Of a stretch of DNA of 64,000 bases, positions 33,966 through 46,640 are shown piece by piece. How positions within the stretch are numbered: position 1 is the stretch's first letter; every line of letters starts with the position of its first letter. The DNA is taken from contig NW_006921544.1 of assembly GCF_000340215.1 (NCBI RefSeq), positions 464,599 through 528,598 of the forward strand, read 5' to 3'. The DNA comes from Pseudocercospora fijiensis CIRAD86 (Eukaryota; Ascomycota; Dothideomycetes; Mycosphaerellales; Mycosphaerellaceae). The position numbers and the translations under genes are program-made. Below the pieces are notes generated by a model. It ran no database searches and was not told where the DNA came from. It saw only the letters and a program-made list of their open reading frames with translations.

Positions 33966-35690
33966 GTATTGCTAATTTAGTCGCTAGACCGCCTAACGTA
34001 TGTCTTAAGTAATATTCGTCCTCTCGTCGGATAGGACGTATCCGTAGGGCGTAATCATACTTCCTATCGGTACTCGCTCCGTAATAAAGTTGTAGTACGT
34101 ATAGTCTATAGGTATCCGGGGGTAATTCTAGAATTTTACTTGCAAGCTTATCTAGAAATAATTAAATTAGATAGGATTAACCCTTCGTTGTCCGTTAACC
34201 TTTAGAAACATTTCCTCGTACTTGCGTACTAGATATAAGGCGATTGTTCGCGCTACTATAGGTATATCTATCGTAAACGTAAGGATCGTATCGTCGTTAA
34301 TCCCGAATTCGTCTTTACTTTCTTTATTCGTAGTTTCTTCCTCGGTATCTAGACTTTCCTCTAAATCTTCTTGCTATTCCTCCTCTTACTAAGGGGGCTC
34401 CGGTACTTCTAGGATTGCTCCTAACTCCTCCCTAGGAGGGAATAAAGCTTCCGGATCTCGGTTTTCTTCGTCGTCGGTATCTAAGCAAGATTTATTAATC
34501 GTTTCTTCTTCTACCTAGGATTTCGTATCTTCTTATACGAGTCGCCTATTCTAAGGGAAAAATCCTGCATCTATCTTAGCAGAATAATAAATTTAGCATC
34601 GGTCGTCGTAATAGAATCTCTAGTAAAGGGTTCTATATACGGGTTCTTGTCGTCGTGCTATTATATAGATTTGTTGTAGCTCTTTCTTTACGACCTCTGC
34701 GTAGGTCCTCGGCGTACTATTAATAGAGTATAGCCCTTCTACTATTTAGTAGCCTCCTCTACCCGAGTCCCTTCGTTATATTATATTAAACTGTTCGCGT
34801 CGCACTATGTTCTTACCGCGATAGTTCTATACTATATAGCCTTCCTTGCTATACGTATAGCAAGTTAATCTTCCTACTTTCTTAGGCGAACTCTTGCCCT
34901 TTCTTCCTTTAAATGCTCGACCCTTCTAGGTAGCGTCTAGCTCTATTAGTTGCGCGCTATAGTAGTTGTTCCTCTTTAGTTTGTCGTAGGTACTATAGTT
35001 TCGTCTATTATCGTATCTAGGAGTATAACTAGCTTTTCTAGAAGTCTTAGAATTGTAGCGTTGTTCTAAAGCTCGTTAATAGAGCCTATCGTCGAGATCG
35101 ATCGTAACCTTAACTAATGTTCCTATATTATCTATTTTTCTACCGTCGCGTATAAGCTTATCCTTAACGCTATCCTTAAGACCTCGCCGATATATTGTTA
35201 TAAGAGCTTCGTCGTCCTAATCCGTAAGTTAGGCGTATTCCTAGAATTTAGCGGCGTAATCGGTATATAACCCCTTCTAAGTTAAGTATTAGATAACCCT
35301 AACCGCGGTAGCAACCTCGTTAGAAGATCTAAAGACCTTCTTTATCGTACGCTTAAGATGTTCGTAGCTTACGAAGATTCTATTCGAATTGTCGGTTCCG
35401 TTGCTATCTATATAGGTCCTAAGAAATAGTTTAACCTAATACTAAGCCCTACCTCGTATAAACGTTATTGCGAAGACTAGCTTTAAGTTGTCTTAAACCT
35501 AGTTAAATATAAAATATATATCTATCTAGTTAACCTAGGTATCGAACTTGTCCCGGTCGCTATAATAAAAGTCTAGCTTTCCGATCTTAAGGGAATCGTT
35601 TCCGGTATAGGTTCCTAGTATACCGCTAATACTAGAGGTAGTACGTCGAGTATTGCCTATCTCGCTAGGGGCGGGAGTTCCCCTTCCGAC
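33966..35690 (-). pseudogene. Chromovirus B gag
   Basis: The minus-strand frame includes KIGKLDFYYSDRDKFDT, VSYEHLKRTIKKVFRSSNEV and EEALITIYRRGLKDSVKDKL-like capsid sequence. A CX2CX4HX4C zinc knuckle follows (CYTYSKEGYIVQNYRGKN at about 34865-34815; three of the four ligands now Tyr through RIP of TGC/CAC). An acidic C-terminal part ends the segment. Zinc-knuckle Gag packages RNA in Ty3/Gypsy elements. The frame continues, across the hAT insertion, into the protease at 24817. Start codon not fixed. Confidence 0.8.
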
Positions 35691-35725
35691 TTGTAATAAG
35701 GCACTTATCCTAAGGGCGTTTAAAG

Positions 35726-36071
35726 TATTACGGTTACTCGCGACAGATCGTTAGGTAACTTCTTATTACGTACAAGCCGAGGCTTCTTTAGAGAGGCTAA
35801 TACAAGCGGGAGGCTAAGATAGAATAATTAGTATAAAGGTAATTCCAATTAGTAAGTAGGTAATATAAGTTAAACGCCTCGAGCTATAAGGGTATCTTAG
35901 CGTTCCTAAATACAAAGGAGACATCTTGTCTATAGTCGTAAGCGACGTAAGTAACACTATCGCTCTCGACCGCTCCTATCGCTCCTAGTAAAGTAGAGCG
36001 ACAGCTTAGCTCGCTAGTCTTAGCGTCGCTCTAAGATTATATAAGGACTCTAACTAATTAGATCCGTAACA
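35726..36071 (-). repeat. 5' LTR of chromovirus B
   Basis: Direct repeat of 20054-20380, same ends. It has an extra stretch (CTCTCGACCGCTCCTATCG) near 35960. TSD TATAT follows at 36072-36076. Confidence 0.9.
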
Positions 36072-36076
36072 TATAT

Positions 36077-36265
36077 ATACTAACGCGAAATGGTCTAGAT
36101 ACTCCTATAGGAGAGTATTAATATACCGTTAGAACGTTGCCGAGGCTCTAGACAAACCGAACGGGTATACTAGCTACTCGAATAAACCTAGCCTAGTACG
36201 AAAGGCCGTCTTATACTCGTATCCTTTTGCTATCCTTATCTTATAAAAGGCCGAGACTATAGTAG
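36077..36265 (-). pseudogene. Chromovirus A RT, N-terminal fragment
   Basis: Its reverse complement matches chromovirus C at 49200-49390 (GCCTTTTATAAGATAAGGAT; CCCGTTCGGTTTGTC). It reads VYPFGLSRASATF and LNDFALVY-like sequence up to the catalytic box, where chromovirus B is inserted. Continued at 20048. The 5' part of A is missing beyond 36265. Confidence 0.85.
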
Positions 36266-36742
36266 TAGATACTCTTACCTCTATCCGTAGCTAAGATACC
36301 CCGCTTAGGAATAGCCTCCCTATTATAGCTACCGCCGACGTAAACCGGCTCCGAAAGGCCGCTACTAAATAAAGAGAGGCTATAAAGACTAAGGGCTTTC
36401 GGAATATAGTTTAAGGGCTAAGCGTCCGCGAAGCGGAAGAACGGATTCGAAGCTAAGCCTAGAATCGAAGGGTTACCTAAAGGCCCCTAAGCTCGCCGCC
36501 CCTAAGAGCTTAGTTTAAAGAAACAGTTAGCCGTATTACCCCTACTACTAGTCCCTCTAGTACCTACCGATAACTAACTACTAAGTCGGTAAATAGAGAA
36601 GCTAGCCTACCTAAGGATATTAATATAGAAATAGATAACGTACTACTTTCTACTCTAAGACCTGCCCCGAAAGAACTATCGAAGGGGATAAACCCTCCGA
36701 GCCGGTAATAGGCTACGAGGAAGGAGCCTAAAACGACTAATT
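36266..36742 (+). pseudogene. Giant copy A ORF1, first preserved part
   Basis: Matches 53020-53505 of copy B. It has shared peptides such as TKGFRNIVQGLSVREAEE and a Pro/Thr-rich linker. It would be the region between the Gag zinc knuckle and the protease-like domain. It is cut at 36742 by the satellite insertion and resumes at 39973. Confidence 0.75.
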
Positions 36743-39700
36743 AGTAGCTTGCTACTAATCTAAGGACCGCGCCTACGCGCGCGAAATTATAAGTAGTCCG
36801 CTAAGACCGGAATAATTAGCTAGGAATTTTTATAGACCTAATTGTATTATTAAAGTTAAAGTAGAATTTAACTTACCCCGAATTTAAGCGTAGAACGTAA
36901 ATCGAAAGCGCTTAACGAACCCCGGATATAAGCGTAATACGCTAATAAAAATTTAGTAAGAGCTTAACGTATACTAAAGACCTAGATATAGCTATATCCT
37001 ACTAAATGCGAAGCCTATCGACTAGTATAAAGGTCCCCGTAGCGAAAACATTAGTAAGACTACTAATAGTACTATTAATTTTAATAAAGCTATTAGTAGA
37101 GCCACTAGTAACTTTAGACTATTAGACTATTAGGAGGGCTACTAGTAGGCAACTACTAGTAGGACTAGGTATTAAGATAACTATTAACAAACCTATTAAT
37201 TAAACTATTAGGTAAACTACTAGACAGACTATTAGATAAACTATTAGCTAAACTATTAGTAACCTGATAATAGAACTAATAATAAAACTAATAATAAAAC
37301 TAATAATAAAACTAATAATAAAACTAATAATAAAACTAATAATAAAACTAATAATAAAACTAATAATAAAACTAATAATAAAATTAATAATAAAACTAAT
37401 AACTCAAATAGCACTAATAGTAAAACTATTAGTAAAACTACTAATAGGACTATTAATATAACTACTAATAAAACTGTTAATAAAACTACTAGTAAAACTA
37501 CTAGTAAAACTACTAGTAAAACTACTAGTAAAACTACTAAGACTACGAGCTAACCTACGAATAGGACTACTAATTAAAGTACTAAGAATACTAACTAAAC
37601 TAGAAACAAAACTATTAACAAAACTATTAGCAAAACCACTAAGAAAACTATTAATAAAACTACTAATAAAACTATTAAAGAAACTACTAATAAAATACTA
37701 ATTAAAATTTTTGTTAAACTGAAACTAGTAATCGAACTGCTAATTAAACTATTCATTAAATAGTTAACCAAGCTATTTATATAATTACTAATATAACGAC
37801 TAATTCAACTACTAGTTAAGCTACTAGTCAAACTACTAATGAAACTACTAACGAAATTTTAAATCAAACCGTTACGAGCAACTGAAATGCTAATCGAACT
37901 GCTAGCTAAACTACTAATCGAACTGCTAATCGATCTACTAATCGACCTACTAATCGACCTACTACTCGACCTACTAATCGACCTACTAATCGACCTATCT
38001 CTATTTAGAGGTTAGTAACTTAGTACTATATACTTTGAATTATATAATTTATTAGGGGACTAGCTACTAATAAAATACTAGTTAAAACTTCCGTTAGACT
38101 AAAACTAGTAATCGAACTACTAACTAAACTATTAATTAAATAGTTAATTAGACTACTAATTATATTGCTAATTAAACTACTAATTAAACTACTAGTGAAA
38201 CTACTAATTAAACTACTAATTAAACTACTAATTAAACTACTAATTAAACTACTAATTAAACTACTACTTTAAATTTGAATTAAACTACTACTAGTAATTA
38301 AACTACTAACTAAACTACTAATAAAGCTACTAATCAAACTGCTAATCGAACTACTAATCGAACTATTAATTAAACTATTAATCGACCTATCTCTATTTAG
38401 AAGCTAGTATATTAGTATTATATAATTTAAACTATATAATTTATTAGGGGACTAGCTACTACTAAAATACTAATTGAAATTTCCGTTAAACTTAAACTAC
38501 TAATCGAACTACTTATTAAGCTATTAATTAAACTACTAATTATACTATTAATCAAACGGTTAGATAAACTATTAATTAGACTATTAATAAAACTACTAAT
38601 AACGTTTTGAATTAAACTATTACTAGTAATCGAACTTCTATTTAAACTACTAATTAAACTATTAATCAAACTATTAATAAAACTATTAATCAAACTATTA
38701 ATCAAACTATTAATCAAACTATTAATCAAACTATTAATTAAACTATTAATCAAACTATTAATTAAACTATTAATCAAACTATCAATCAAACTATTAATCA
38801 AACTATTAATTAAACTATTAATCAAACTATCAATTGGACTATTAATCAAACTATTAATCAAACTATTAATCAAACTATTAATCAAACTATTAATCAAACT
38901 ATTAATCAAACTATTAATCAAACTATTAATCAAACTATTAATCAAACTATTAATCAAACTATTAATCAAACTATTTACTACACGATTAATCAAACTATTA
39001 ATTAAACTATTAATCAAAGTATTAATTAAACTATTAATCGAACTATTAGTCGAACCGTTAATTAACCTCTACTAATCGAACTATCTCTATTAAGAAGTTA
39101 GTAATTTAGTATTCTATACTTTAAACTATATAATTTATCGGGGGACGAGTAGTAGAAATAACTAGTATAATAGCTAGATAGTATAGCTTAAAGCTATTAA
39201 TCTCTAAGAATTATACTACTAGGCTTACTAGCTAGAGGATAGCTACTAGTAATTAGGGGGTTATATATAATATATCTAGGCCTCTACTAAGATAGTATAT
39301 CTATTCTTTTAGTATATATTGTATATATAGCCTAAATAATTAAGTTTTCTTTATATATTTTAAGCTAAGTTTAATAACTTTTACTACTAGTAAATTTACT
39401 ACTAAAGTCTAAATCGCTATTTTAGTATATAGCTAAAGTCCTATTCTCTCTTACTATAGCAATTAGCTAAGTAGTACTTAGTATTTGCTATAGATATATT
39501 TAATTTTCTAACTAAATATTCAAAGCCTACTAACTAAGAGTCTAAGGGAATTAATAGCGCGCGTCTAGACTAGTAGCGAACTACTACTTAGATACTAGTA
39601 CTTATACTAAGCCCTACTAAACTATATACTATAGCTAGAACAAACTACTATATAACTTAAAAAAGCATAACTATAACTAAGAATTATAAGATTAGTAAAT

Positions 39701-39972
39701 TTTCCTTTATAAACGAGGGCATAGATATATATAAAAACTAAAATTATAATATTCTCTAAAACTAGTATCGTATTCCTAGAACCTTATAAATAGCTACATT
39801 ATATATAATATAAAGATACCTAGGCCTATAGTTATAGAGTCTAAGAGCCTTTAGCTATCGAAGTTTGCTAGCCTCGGTAGTCGAGATATATATACGATTA
39901 GTAATTAAAACAAATACATTGCAAGCTGCTAGTCTTAGAACGCGATAGTAGTCTATAACACTTCCTAGTATT
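36743..39972. repeat. Insertion carrying a 12-bp-period satellite with higher-order blocks
   Basis: Absent from giant copy B. Flanks (36743-37050 and 39150-39972) are A/T-rich and unique here. The core (about 37080-39070) is built of 12-bp units such as AATAATAAAACT, ACTACTAGTAAA, AAACTACTAATT and ATTAATCAAACT. A longer block recurs three times (starting near 37685, 38060 and 38460). Each copy opens with TAAAATACTAATTAAAATTT-like sequence and closes with CCTATCTCTATTTAGAGGTT (near 37995, 38388, 39072). The apparent 196-residue frame at 38427-39017 is only the repeat read through. No TIR or LTR was found at its edges. Confidence 0.85.
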
Positions 39973-41194
39973 CTTAAGAACCTTTAGAAATATTATAAGG
40001 ATCCTAACTTTTAGGTAAAGAAGTTCCTTAGTAGGAATAGTATATAGCTTAGCAATACTAAGGCCCTTGCCTATACTCTATAATACTAAAAACTTGTCGC
40101 TCGTTAGCCTAACGATAACGCTCTTACCTCGAGGATTCGGGAGCTTAAAAAGGATAAAACTAATAAGATTCCCTACTAGATTATAGAAATAGTAGGTAGG
40201 GTAGCGACCTCGGCTATTAGAAGTACTAGGCCTAGGTAGGTAGAAAATTACTCTATTCCTTTTCTTACTTCTACTAGAGAATTCTTTACCGGCCTTAAGG
40301 TAGAGGAAAGCTAGAAGGAGTATAAGGCCGTCTCACGAGGAGGTCGTCCGGANNNNNNNNNNNNNNNNNNNNNNNNNNNNNNNNNNNNNNNNNNNNNNNN
40401 NNNNNNNNNNNNNNNNNNNNNNNNNNNNNNNNNNNNNNNNNNNNNNNNNNNNAAAAAGGGAGGACCCCAAGAAAAGCGAGACGGCAGGCTGTAATTTATG
40501 TGAGCCTTAAGTCGAGGCTTAGGCGTAGATTAACTAGTCCGTAGTATAGGTTATTTCTTCTAGGGTAGACGCCCTTCCTTACGAAATGCTCTATATCGAC
40601 CCTAGCTAGATACGCCTTTTATTAGTCGACGATAAATTCGCCCTTATTCCTAGCCCGTATATTACTATTACTATTAATATATACCTTAAGATCCGCGCTC
40701 TTATTAACAAAGGGTACGAGGGGAATATTCTAAATACGAAGTTCCTATAGCGTACTAGCCTTACTCTTTTAAAAGGCCTTATTCTAAATATACGAAAGTC
40801 TAGAGGGAGAGCTAAATTTATTAGTATTAGTACCTCCGTTCCTATCTCTACCTTTAATATCGAGTACAAACCCGATTTCTTTATTATACCCTCTAGCGAC
40901 GACGACCTTCCTATTATCCTTAGTCGCCTATATGCTCGTAAGAACCGCCTTATTGCCCGAAATATAAAGAACGGCTCCTAGGAAGGGACGATTTCTATAC
41001 GCAGGGGTCGCTCTACTATATTTACTACCCTTGCCGGCTCCGTGAATTGTATCCTAGTTAAGGATCTTCTTAGTCGCAATAAGACCTAGTAGTTAAAAAA
41101 CTAGGAAGCGGACGAGAAACTAGCGTCGAGTCCGCCCTAGTTTCGAAACCGCTAGATAAAGGTATTATATATACTATCGCGGCTTACTATTTAA
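39973..41194 (+). pseudogene. Giant copy A ORF1, protease-like part
   Basis: Continues ORF1 after the satellite, collinear with 53525-54587 of copy B. It includes the protease-like stretch EMLYIDPSQIRLLSVDDKFA, ITINIYLKIRALINKGYEG and ISTSVPISTFNIEYKPDF. The Asp expected in the active-site triad reads Asn in both copies (INKG). Ends at TAATAA (41192). An assembly gap lies within. Confidence 0.7.
40353..40452. other. Assembly gap (100 N)
   Basis: Exactly 100 N in ORF1 of giant copy A. The 54 nt after it (40453-40506) are not found in copy B and look un-RIPed. Confidence 0.95.
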
Positions 41195-41240
41195 TAAGAG
41201 GTATTAGTATAGTAGTATATAGTACTAAATATAGTGCCCG

Positions 41241-41274
41241 CATAGTATACTAGCTAGCTAGCTAGAGTACATTA
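41241..41274 (+). repeat. CTAGCTAGCTAG block between ORF1 and ORF2, copy A
   Basis: CATAGTATACTAG, then CTAGCTAGCTAG, then AGTACATT. Same position as 54636-54667 in copy B. Confidence 0.85.
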
Positions 41275-44200
41275 ATTAGTCCGGTAGCCGGCCCGCTCCC
41301 GCTCCCGCTACCTTTATCGGCCTCGCTTAGACTAGCCCCGGTATTCCCCGGTATTCCCGTATCCCCGTAGCTGCCTTCTAGTAGAACCTACTACAAAGGT
41401 CGCGTAGCGTATACCCCTATCGGAGAACGGGTATATAGCGACGTACTAGTCCTAGCTATATAGCGCTAGTCCTCCCTCGAGAAGCTAGACTATTCTAAGT
41501 AACGCCTAGCGGTTAGCCTTACCCGACTTAGTCGTAACGATACTATCCTCGAATATATAAGCCGCGACGATTAGGTAGCTATACTTTAGTAGTCGGAGCT
41601 AAATCGATTTTACGAGCTATATAAATAGTATTATAGGTTCTAGAGCTTTTAGCGATCCCTATCTAGCTACTCGCTATTAAGAGGATACTTAAAGACAGTA
41701 TTACCTAGAAAGAAGATATAGGCACTAGCAAACCCTATATAGTCGGAGTTTAGAGAATATATAAAAGAAAAACAGATTACGTAAAGCTAGTAGAAGCTAG
41801 TACTATAATAACCGGGAGTATAATAACTAGGGGCGACCCCTATTAGAAGAAGAAACGGCTTACTCGCGAGGCGTTACTTCCCCTAGGAACTAGGCCTTAC
41901 GACTAAAGGTACCTAATTAAGAAGTTCTCGGATATACTACGCGGCTCGCGCTATACGAGGGAAAGGAAAGCGAAACTTCTTATAGGTATAGAGCTCCTTC
42001 CTAAGGAACTAGATCTATTCTACGAAATGCTCTATAACTAAGAAAAAGCCTTTACTTAGAATTCTACTAAAATTAGAAGAGTCGACGCGGACGTAGCGCC
42101 TTCTTAGCGGATCTAAATAATTCCTTATAAGCCTTAGACAAAACTAACGTTTCGCCTTTAGCCTAGCCTAGTAAATATTATCGAAGAGATAATCTAGGAG
42201 CGAATTACGAACAGGGTACTTAAGGTTAGCGAAGGGGTATATAGAAACCCTTAGTTCTTAGTTTAAAAGAAGGGAACTAAAAAGTACCGCCTAATTAACG
42301 CTACTATAGAGCTAAATCGCTATACGATACGGGATAGAAACCTTCCTCCTAATACTAATAGCTTTACTAAGGACTTTACTAACTATACCGTTTCTTCCTT
42401 AATCGATTTCTTTTCCGGATACAACTAGGTCCCGCTTTACGAGGCCGATCGCGATATAACTGCCTTTAATACTCCCCTTAGCCTAGTTCGGATAACTACC
42501 CTCCCGTAAGGAGCGACAAACTCCGTTACCTAGTTCGTCCGGATAGTAATAAGGATCCCTTTTAATTATATTTCTTACCGTATAAGGCCTTTCGTCGACG
42601 ACATTAGCGTTAAGGACCCGAAGATCTAGTATATAGCTTACGGAGGTTCGTAACTAAGTATATTTAATAGATAGATAGTGTTCTTATAGACATTAAACGT
42701 ACTAGATATACTATCTTAGGCCTTAAATCCTAGTTCCTCTACGAAAGACTAAAGTATATCGGTTACGTTATCGATATTTCTAGAAGATACCCTAATACGG
42801 AGAAAGTTATAAAGATTGTCGCCTAGCCTATACCTAAAAACTATTCAGGAGTTCGAGTTTTCCTTAGGGTATATATCTACTACCGTATATAGGTCGAAGG
42901 CTTCGCGATAATAGTAAGACTACTTTTCTACCTCCTAAAGGCTAATATTGATTTTTCCTAGGGGGCTAATTAGCAAGCCGCTATAGACTATTTAAAAGCT
43001 ACTCTTACTATAGTACCTACTCTTATCTCGATCGACTATATAAATAGTACTAGCTTAATTATCCTCCTTTCGGATACAAGTAGATCTAGATATAGTAGTA
43101 GCCTAAACTAATACGAAAGAGCTAGTATAAAGAAGCGTTACCCCGTTCGGTACGAAAGTAGTCTTTAGACCGATAGCGAGGCCCGGTATAATACTAGTAA
43201 AGGAGAATGCCTTATAGTACTTAAACTGCTAAAGAAGTTTAAGAAATATCTCGTTAGGTAGTACTTTCGAATCGAGATCGATACTACTACCCTTATCTAC
43301 TAACTTAATAAGTTAGCCTCGGATCTTCCTAATTTAGTAATAGCCCGATAGGTAGCCTAGATCCGGCTTTTCGATTTCGAAGTTAAGTACGTTCCCGGAA
43401 GAAAGTATTCTATAGCTAATAGACTATCTCGTCGTAATCCTACTAAGGAAGATATCGCCGAGCGAGTCGAATAGATCGACGATAATAATATAATTAATAA
43501 CGACTTCTTTTATAGTATAGTCTAATCTAAGCCTATCGATCCCCTAGCTAAGTCTAGCTTCCTTAACGAAGAAGAATATTTCTCCCGAGAATCCCTACTT
43601 ATTAGATACTTTAAATCTACCCTCCGTTTTCCTTAAGGCGTTTCTCGTACTAAAGCTCGAAGGATTCGCTAAGCTTCTTAGAAGTATATTATTAAAGATC
43701 GACTCCTATTCTACTAGCGGTATCCGAATTGCCCTCTCTAACGAGTAATTAATAGTAAGAAGGTTCGAGAGGAAATAATCTAGTCGCTTTACGAGGATTA
43801 TAGTTATAAAGGCCGGAAGGTAGTATATTACCTAGCGTCTAAGCGATACTTCTAGTATAGTATATAGTCCTAAATCGCTACTTAGGTTCGGTCCTATAGA
43901 GTCTACCGAATACGAGAGGGATATAAAATTACTAGAACGCTTTACCCTACCTATATTCGGGTTATTAGCCGTCGCTAGGTTACCGACGTACTCTATATCG
44001 ATAAGAAAAGATCCGTTACTTTAGCTCGCGAAGTAGTAAGTAGCTAGGTTAAGGGGGGGATGTTTTATTATATAGACAAATCGGTTACTACGAACTAGAT
44101 AGCTAAGTTCCTATACGAGGAGGTCTACTATCGATATAGTTGCCTAGATAAATTCGTTATAGATAATAGTACTAAAAACTAGAAAGATACTAAAGATCTA

Positions 44201-45665
44201 CTCGAGCGAATAGCTACCTACCGAGTCCGAATTTCTCCCTACTACCTAAAAGCGAATAGTTAGATCGAAGCCGGAAATAGACCTATCCTTTCTACGCTTT
44301 CTAAACTTACTAATAGTACTATAGAAGGCTAGAGGTAGCATTTGCCCCCTATACTATAGGCTAATAGAACGATATACCGACGAACAACTAGTAAGACGCC
44401 TATAGAAATAATATATAGAGGGGCCGATATAATCTATCCTATCGAGGCTACCTATCGAACCTTTTAAATAGTCGACTAGGATACGATACGGGATACTAGC
44501 TCGCTGCTTACGTACCGGGCCTAGTAGCTTGCCTATATACCTAACGATAACGAAGAAGCGATACTACGACTAAGAAGAACTCGTAAAGAAAACGCTCGCT
44601 AGTACGATAAAAAGGGAATAGTATCGAACACTCCCCTTAGGGTTAGCTCCCTTATACTTATCGCTAGGGACGAAATTAAGCACTTAAGATCTAGTAAGCT
44701 TGCGTTTTAATAGAAAGGACCCTTTCGTATCGCTAGAATTACTAGCTCCGGGACCTCTTGCTATCTTACCGAGCTCGATAGAGCTAACCTAGCTACTACC
44801 TTCCTATACGACCGACTAAAGGAAGTGCCTCCTTTCTAACCTAACTAGCTATCGGAGGGCGACCCTAGTACTAGAGGTAACGAACCTATTAATAAAGAAG
44901 TCGAGGTAGATAGAGATAGCTAGTCTAAGTCCTCCGGCTCTAAGGGCGATAGTTAGTCTAATACTAGTTCCGGTAAAGAAAGGGATATAGACGTCTATAC
45001 TACTATATCCCTTCTTAGGGAGGAGTAAGGGCGAGCCTTTAAAGCCTATACTATAGCTATATACCGGGTCGATCCTAGAGTTAACCCTATTCCCTAGATT
45101 AATAACCTAACGCGAGATCTTCTTAGCGGTCCCCTCGTCGAGAATTACTTAAATAACTATATCTTCTTTAATAGCTCGGCTAAGCCTAATAGTTTTCTAG
45201 CGTTAAATTACCCTACTCTATATACCTAGGATAGGATAACTTAGCCTTTAGCCTAGTACTACGGATTCGGCTAGATAGTATCTCTCTATAGAAGACGGGA
45301 CCTATATAAGTAAGCTTACTACGTTAGCGCCCTTCCGAGACTTACTTAGGATCCTAGCTTTCGACTAGTACTATAGCGAGACCCTAACTAGTAGGTAGCT
45401 TCGAGAGTCTAGGTCTACGATAAAATAAATATACTAAAGTTCGAATACAACCTATATATCCTTAGGGTCCTTATATAGACTAGTATTACTACTCTAGTAT
45501 ATACTAACCTATATAGACGACGAGGTATTGGATTTCTTACCTAGGAGGCTATAGATAACGTTGTAAGCTAGGGAGATAACGAGTATAGGCTATCCTTAAT
45601 AAGGATACGAGATAGGCTTCGGCTTACCTAGATCGAAAAGGAAGAACTCTATTATACCGATAACT
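41275..45665 (+). pseudogene. Giant copy A ORF2: RT, RNase H, integrase and C-terminal extension
   Basis: A Pro-rich leader is followed by RT (FLVQKKGTKKYRLINATIEL; SLIDFFSGYNQVPLYEADRD; SYRIRPFVDDISV). RNase H follows with an LSRR linker, then integrase (SYKGRKVVYYLASKRYF; FVIDNSTKN; a block like NRPILSTLSKLTNSTIEG). After the integrase, about 45010-45665 encodes an extension (NLTRDLLSGPLVENYLNNYI-like; RIRDRLRLTQIEKEELYYTD) also found in copy B. Interrupted at 45669 by a TIR element, resuming at 46673. All stops are RIP-type. Confidence 0.85.
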
Positions 45666-45823
45666 CTACGTTACGAAAACTTTTTTTCCGATCGCGACGA
45701 TCCTGTCGATAGGATCGCTTAGGATCCTTAGGATCGTACGTTAAAGATCTTATCTAATAGGATCGCTCGGGATCGCGGGATACGATCCTAAGCGATCCTA
45801 TCGATAGGATTATCGCGATCGGA

Positions 45824-45850
45824 AATTTCGGGACGGGCCGTCCCGAAATT
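45824..45850. repeat. 27-bp palindrome inside the TIR element
   Basis: Arms AATTTCGGGACGG and CCGTCCCGAAATT, separated by a single G. It could form a cruciform or hairpin. Confidence 0.9.
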
Positions 45851-46555
45851 CGAGGCCTAGGAACGTAAAGGACGCGGGATAAGTCCCGACTACTTAGGCT
45901 ACTACTACTCCCGGCCGGATACTACTACCGTAACTACTACGAGGTATTTAGGGGTATTACGTACTAATATAGGTCAAATTTAGCGGTTTAGTAGATTTTT
46001 TTAAAAGTAAATTTTTTTCGTTAAGGTTTCGTTAAATGCAGCCGATATTTCGTTAAGGTTTCTTTTAAAAGCCGACGCTTAATAAGCAGAACTTTGGAAA
46101 AAAAGTACACTCGAAACACTCGAGATTCTTTTCTAGATTCTAAGATAACTACTAGGTATTAAGACTTAAAAATTTATAATACTCTTATTAGTAGGTAGAG
46201 CTTCAAGTCCTATTTTTTAGAATTCTAAAAATAGTAAGGTATAGCTTAGAAAAAGCTAAAATACTACATTGCTTATTTCTTTTTCCTAGCTTTAGTTTCT
46301 TAGAAAATCTATAAATTTTATATTTTTTTTCTAAGAGAATACTAAAAAAAAGTACCTTTCTACTATATTACTAAGCTATAAGCCTACTAGAAAAAAAGAT
46401 ACATTAGAAGTAAAATGTCCAGAAAACGATTTTCTTTCCTTTATATCTTTTTATCTAGAAGGTTTACGGCTTAGTAATATAGGACAAAAATGTTCTATTT
46501 TTAGTATAGTACTAGGCAGAAGTCTAACTTTTATAGGTTACCTATTTATCGTTCT

Positions 46556-46640
46556 AGGATAGCTTAGGATCGCTTAGGATCGCTTAGGATCGCTTAGGAT
46601 CGCTCCTAATCGCTCGCGATCGCTAGGATCGATAGGATCG
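46556..46640. repeat. Decamer array GCTTAGGATC in the right TIR
   Basis: Four to five tandem GCTTAGGATC units followed by degenerate GATCG units. Related single units lie in the left TIR (45710-45800). Confidence 0.85.

Noticed and set aside
38427..39017. A 196-residue open frame of INSL repeats on the minus strand
   Set aside because: It is the 12-bp satellite read in a phase without stops; all three phases of such an array are repetitive, and composition is purely repeat-driven.
36743..39972. CRISPR array or telomeric/centromeric satellite
   Set aside because: Units are 12 bp without unique spacers, so not CRISPR; no TTAGGG. A centromeric role cannot be judged from one insertion.
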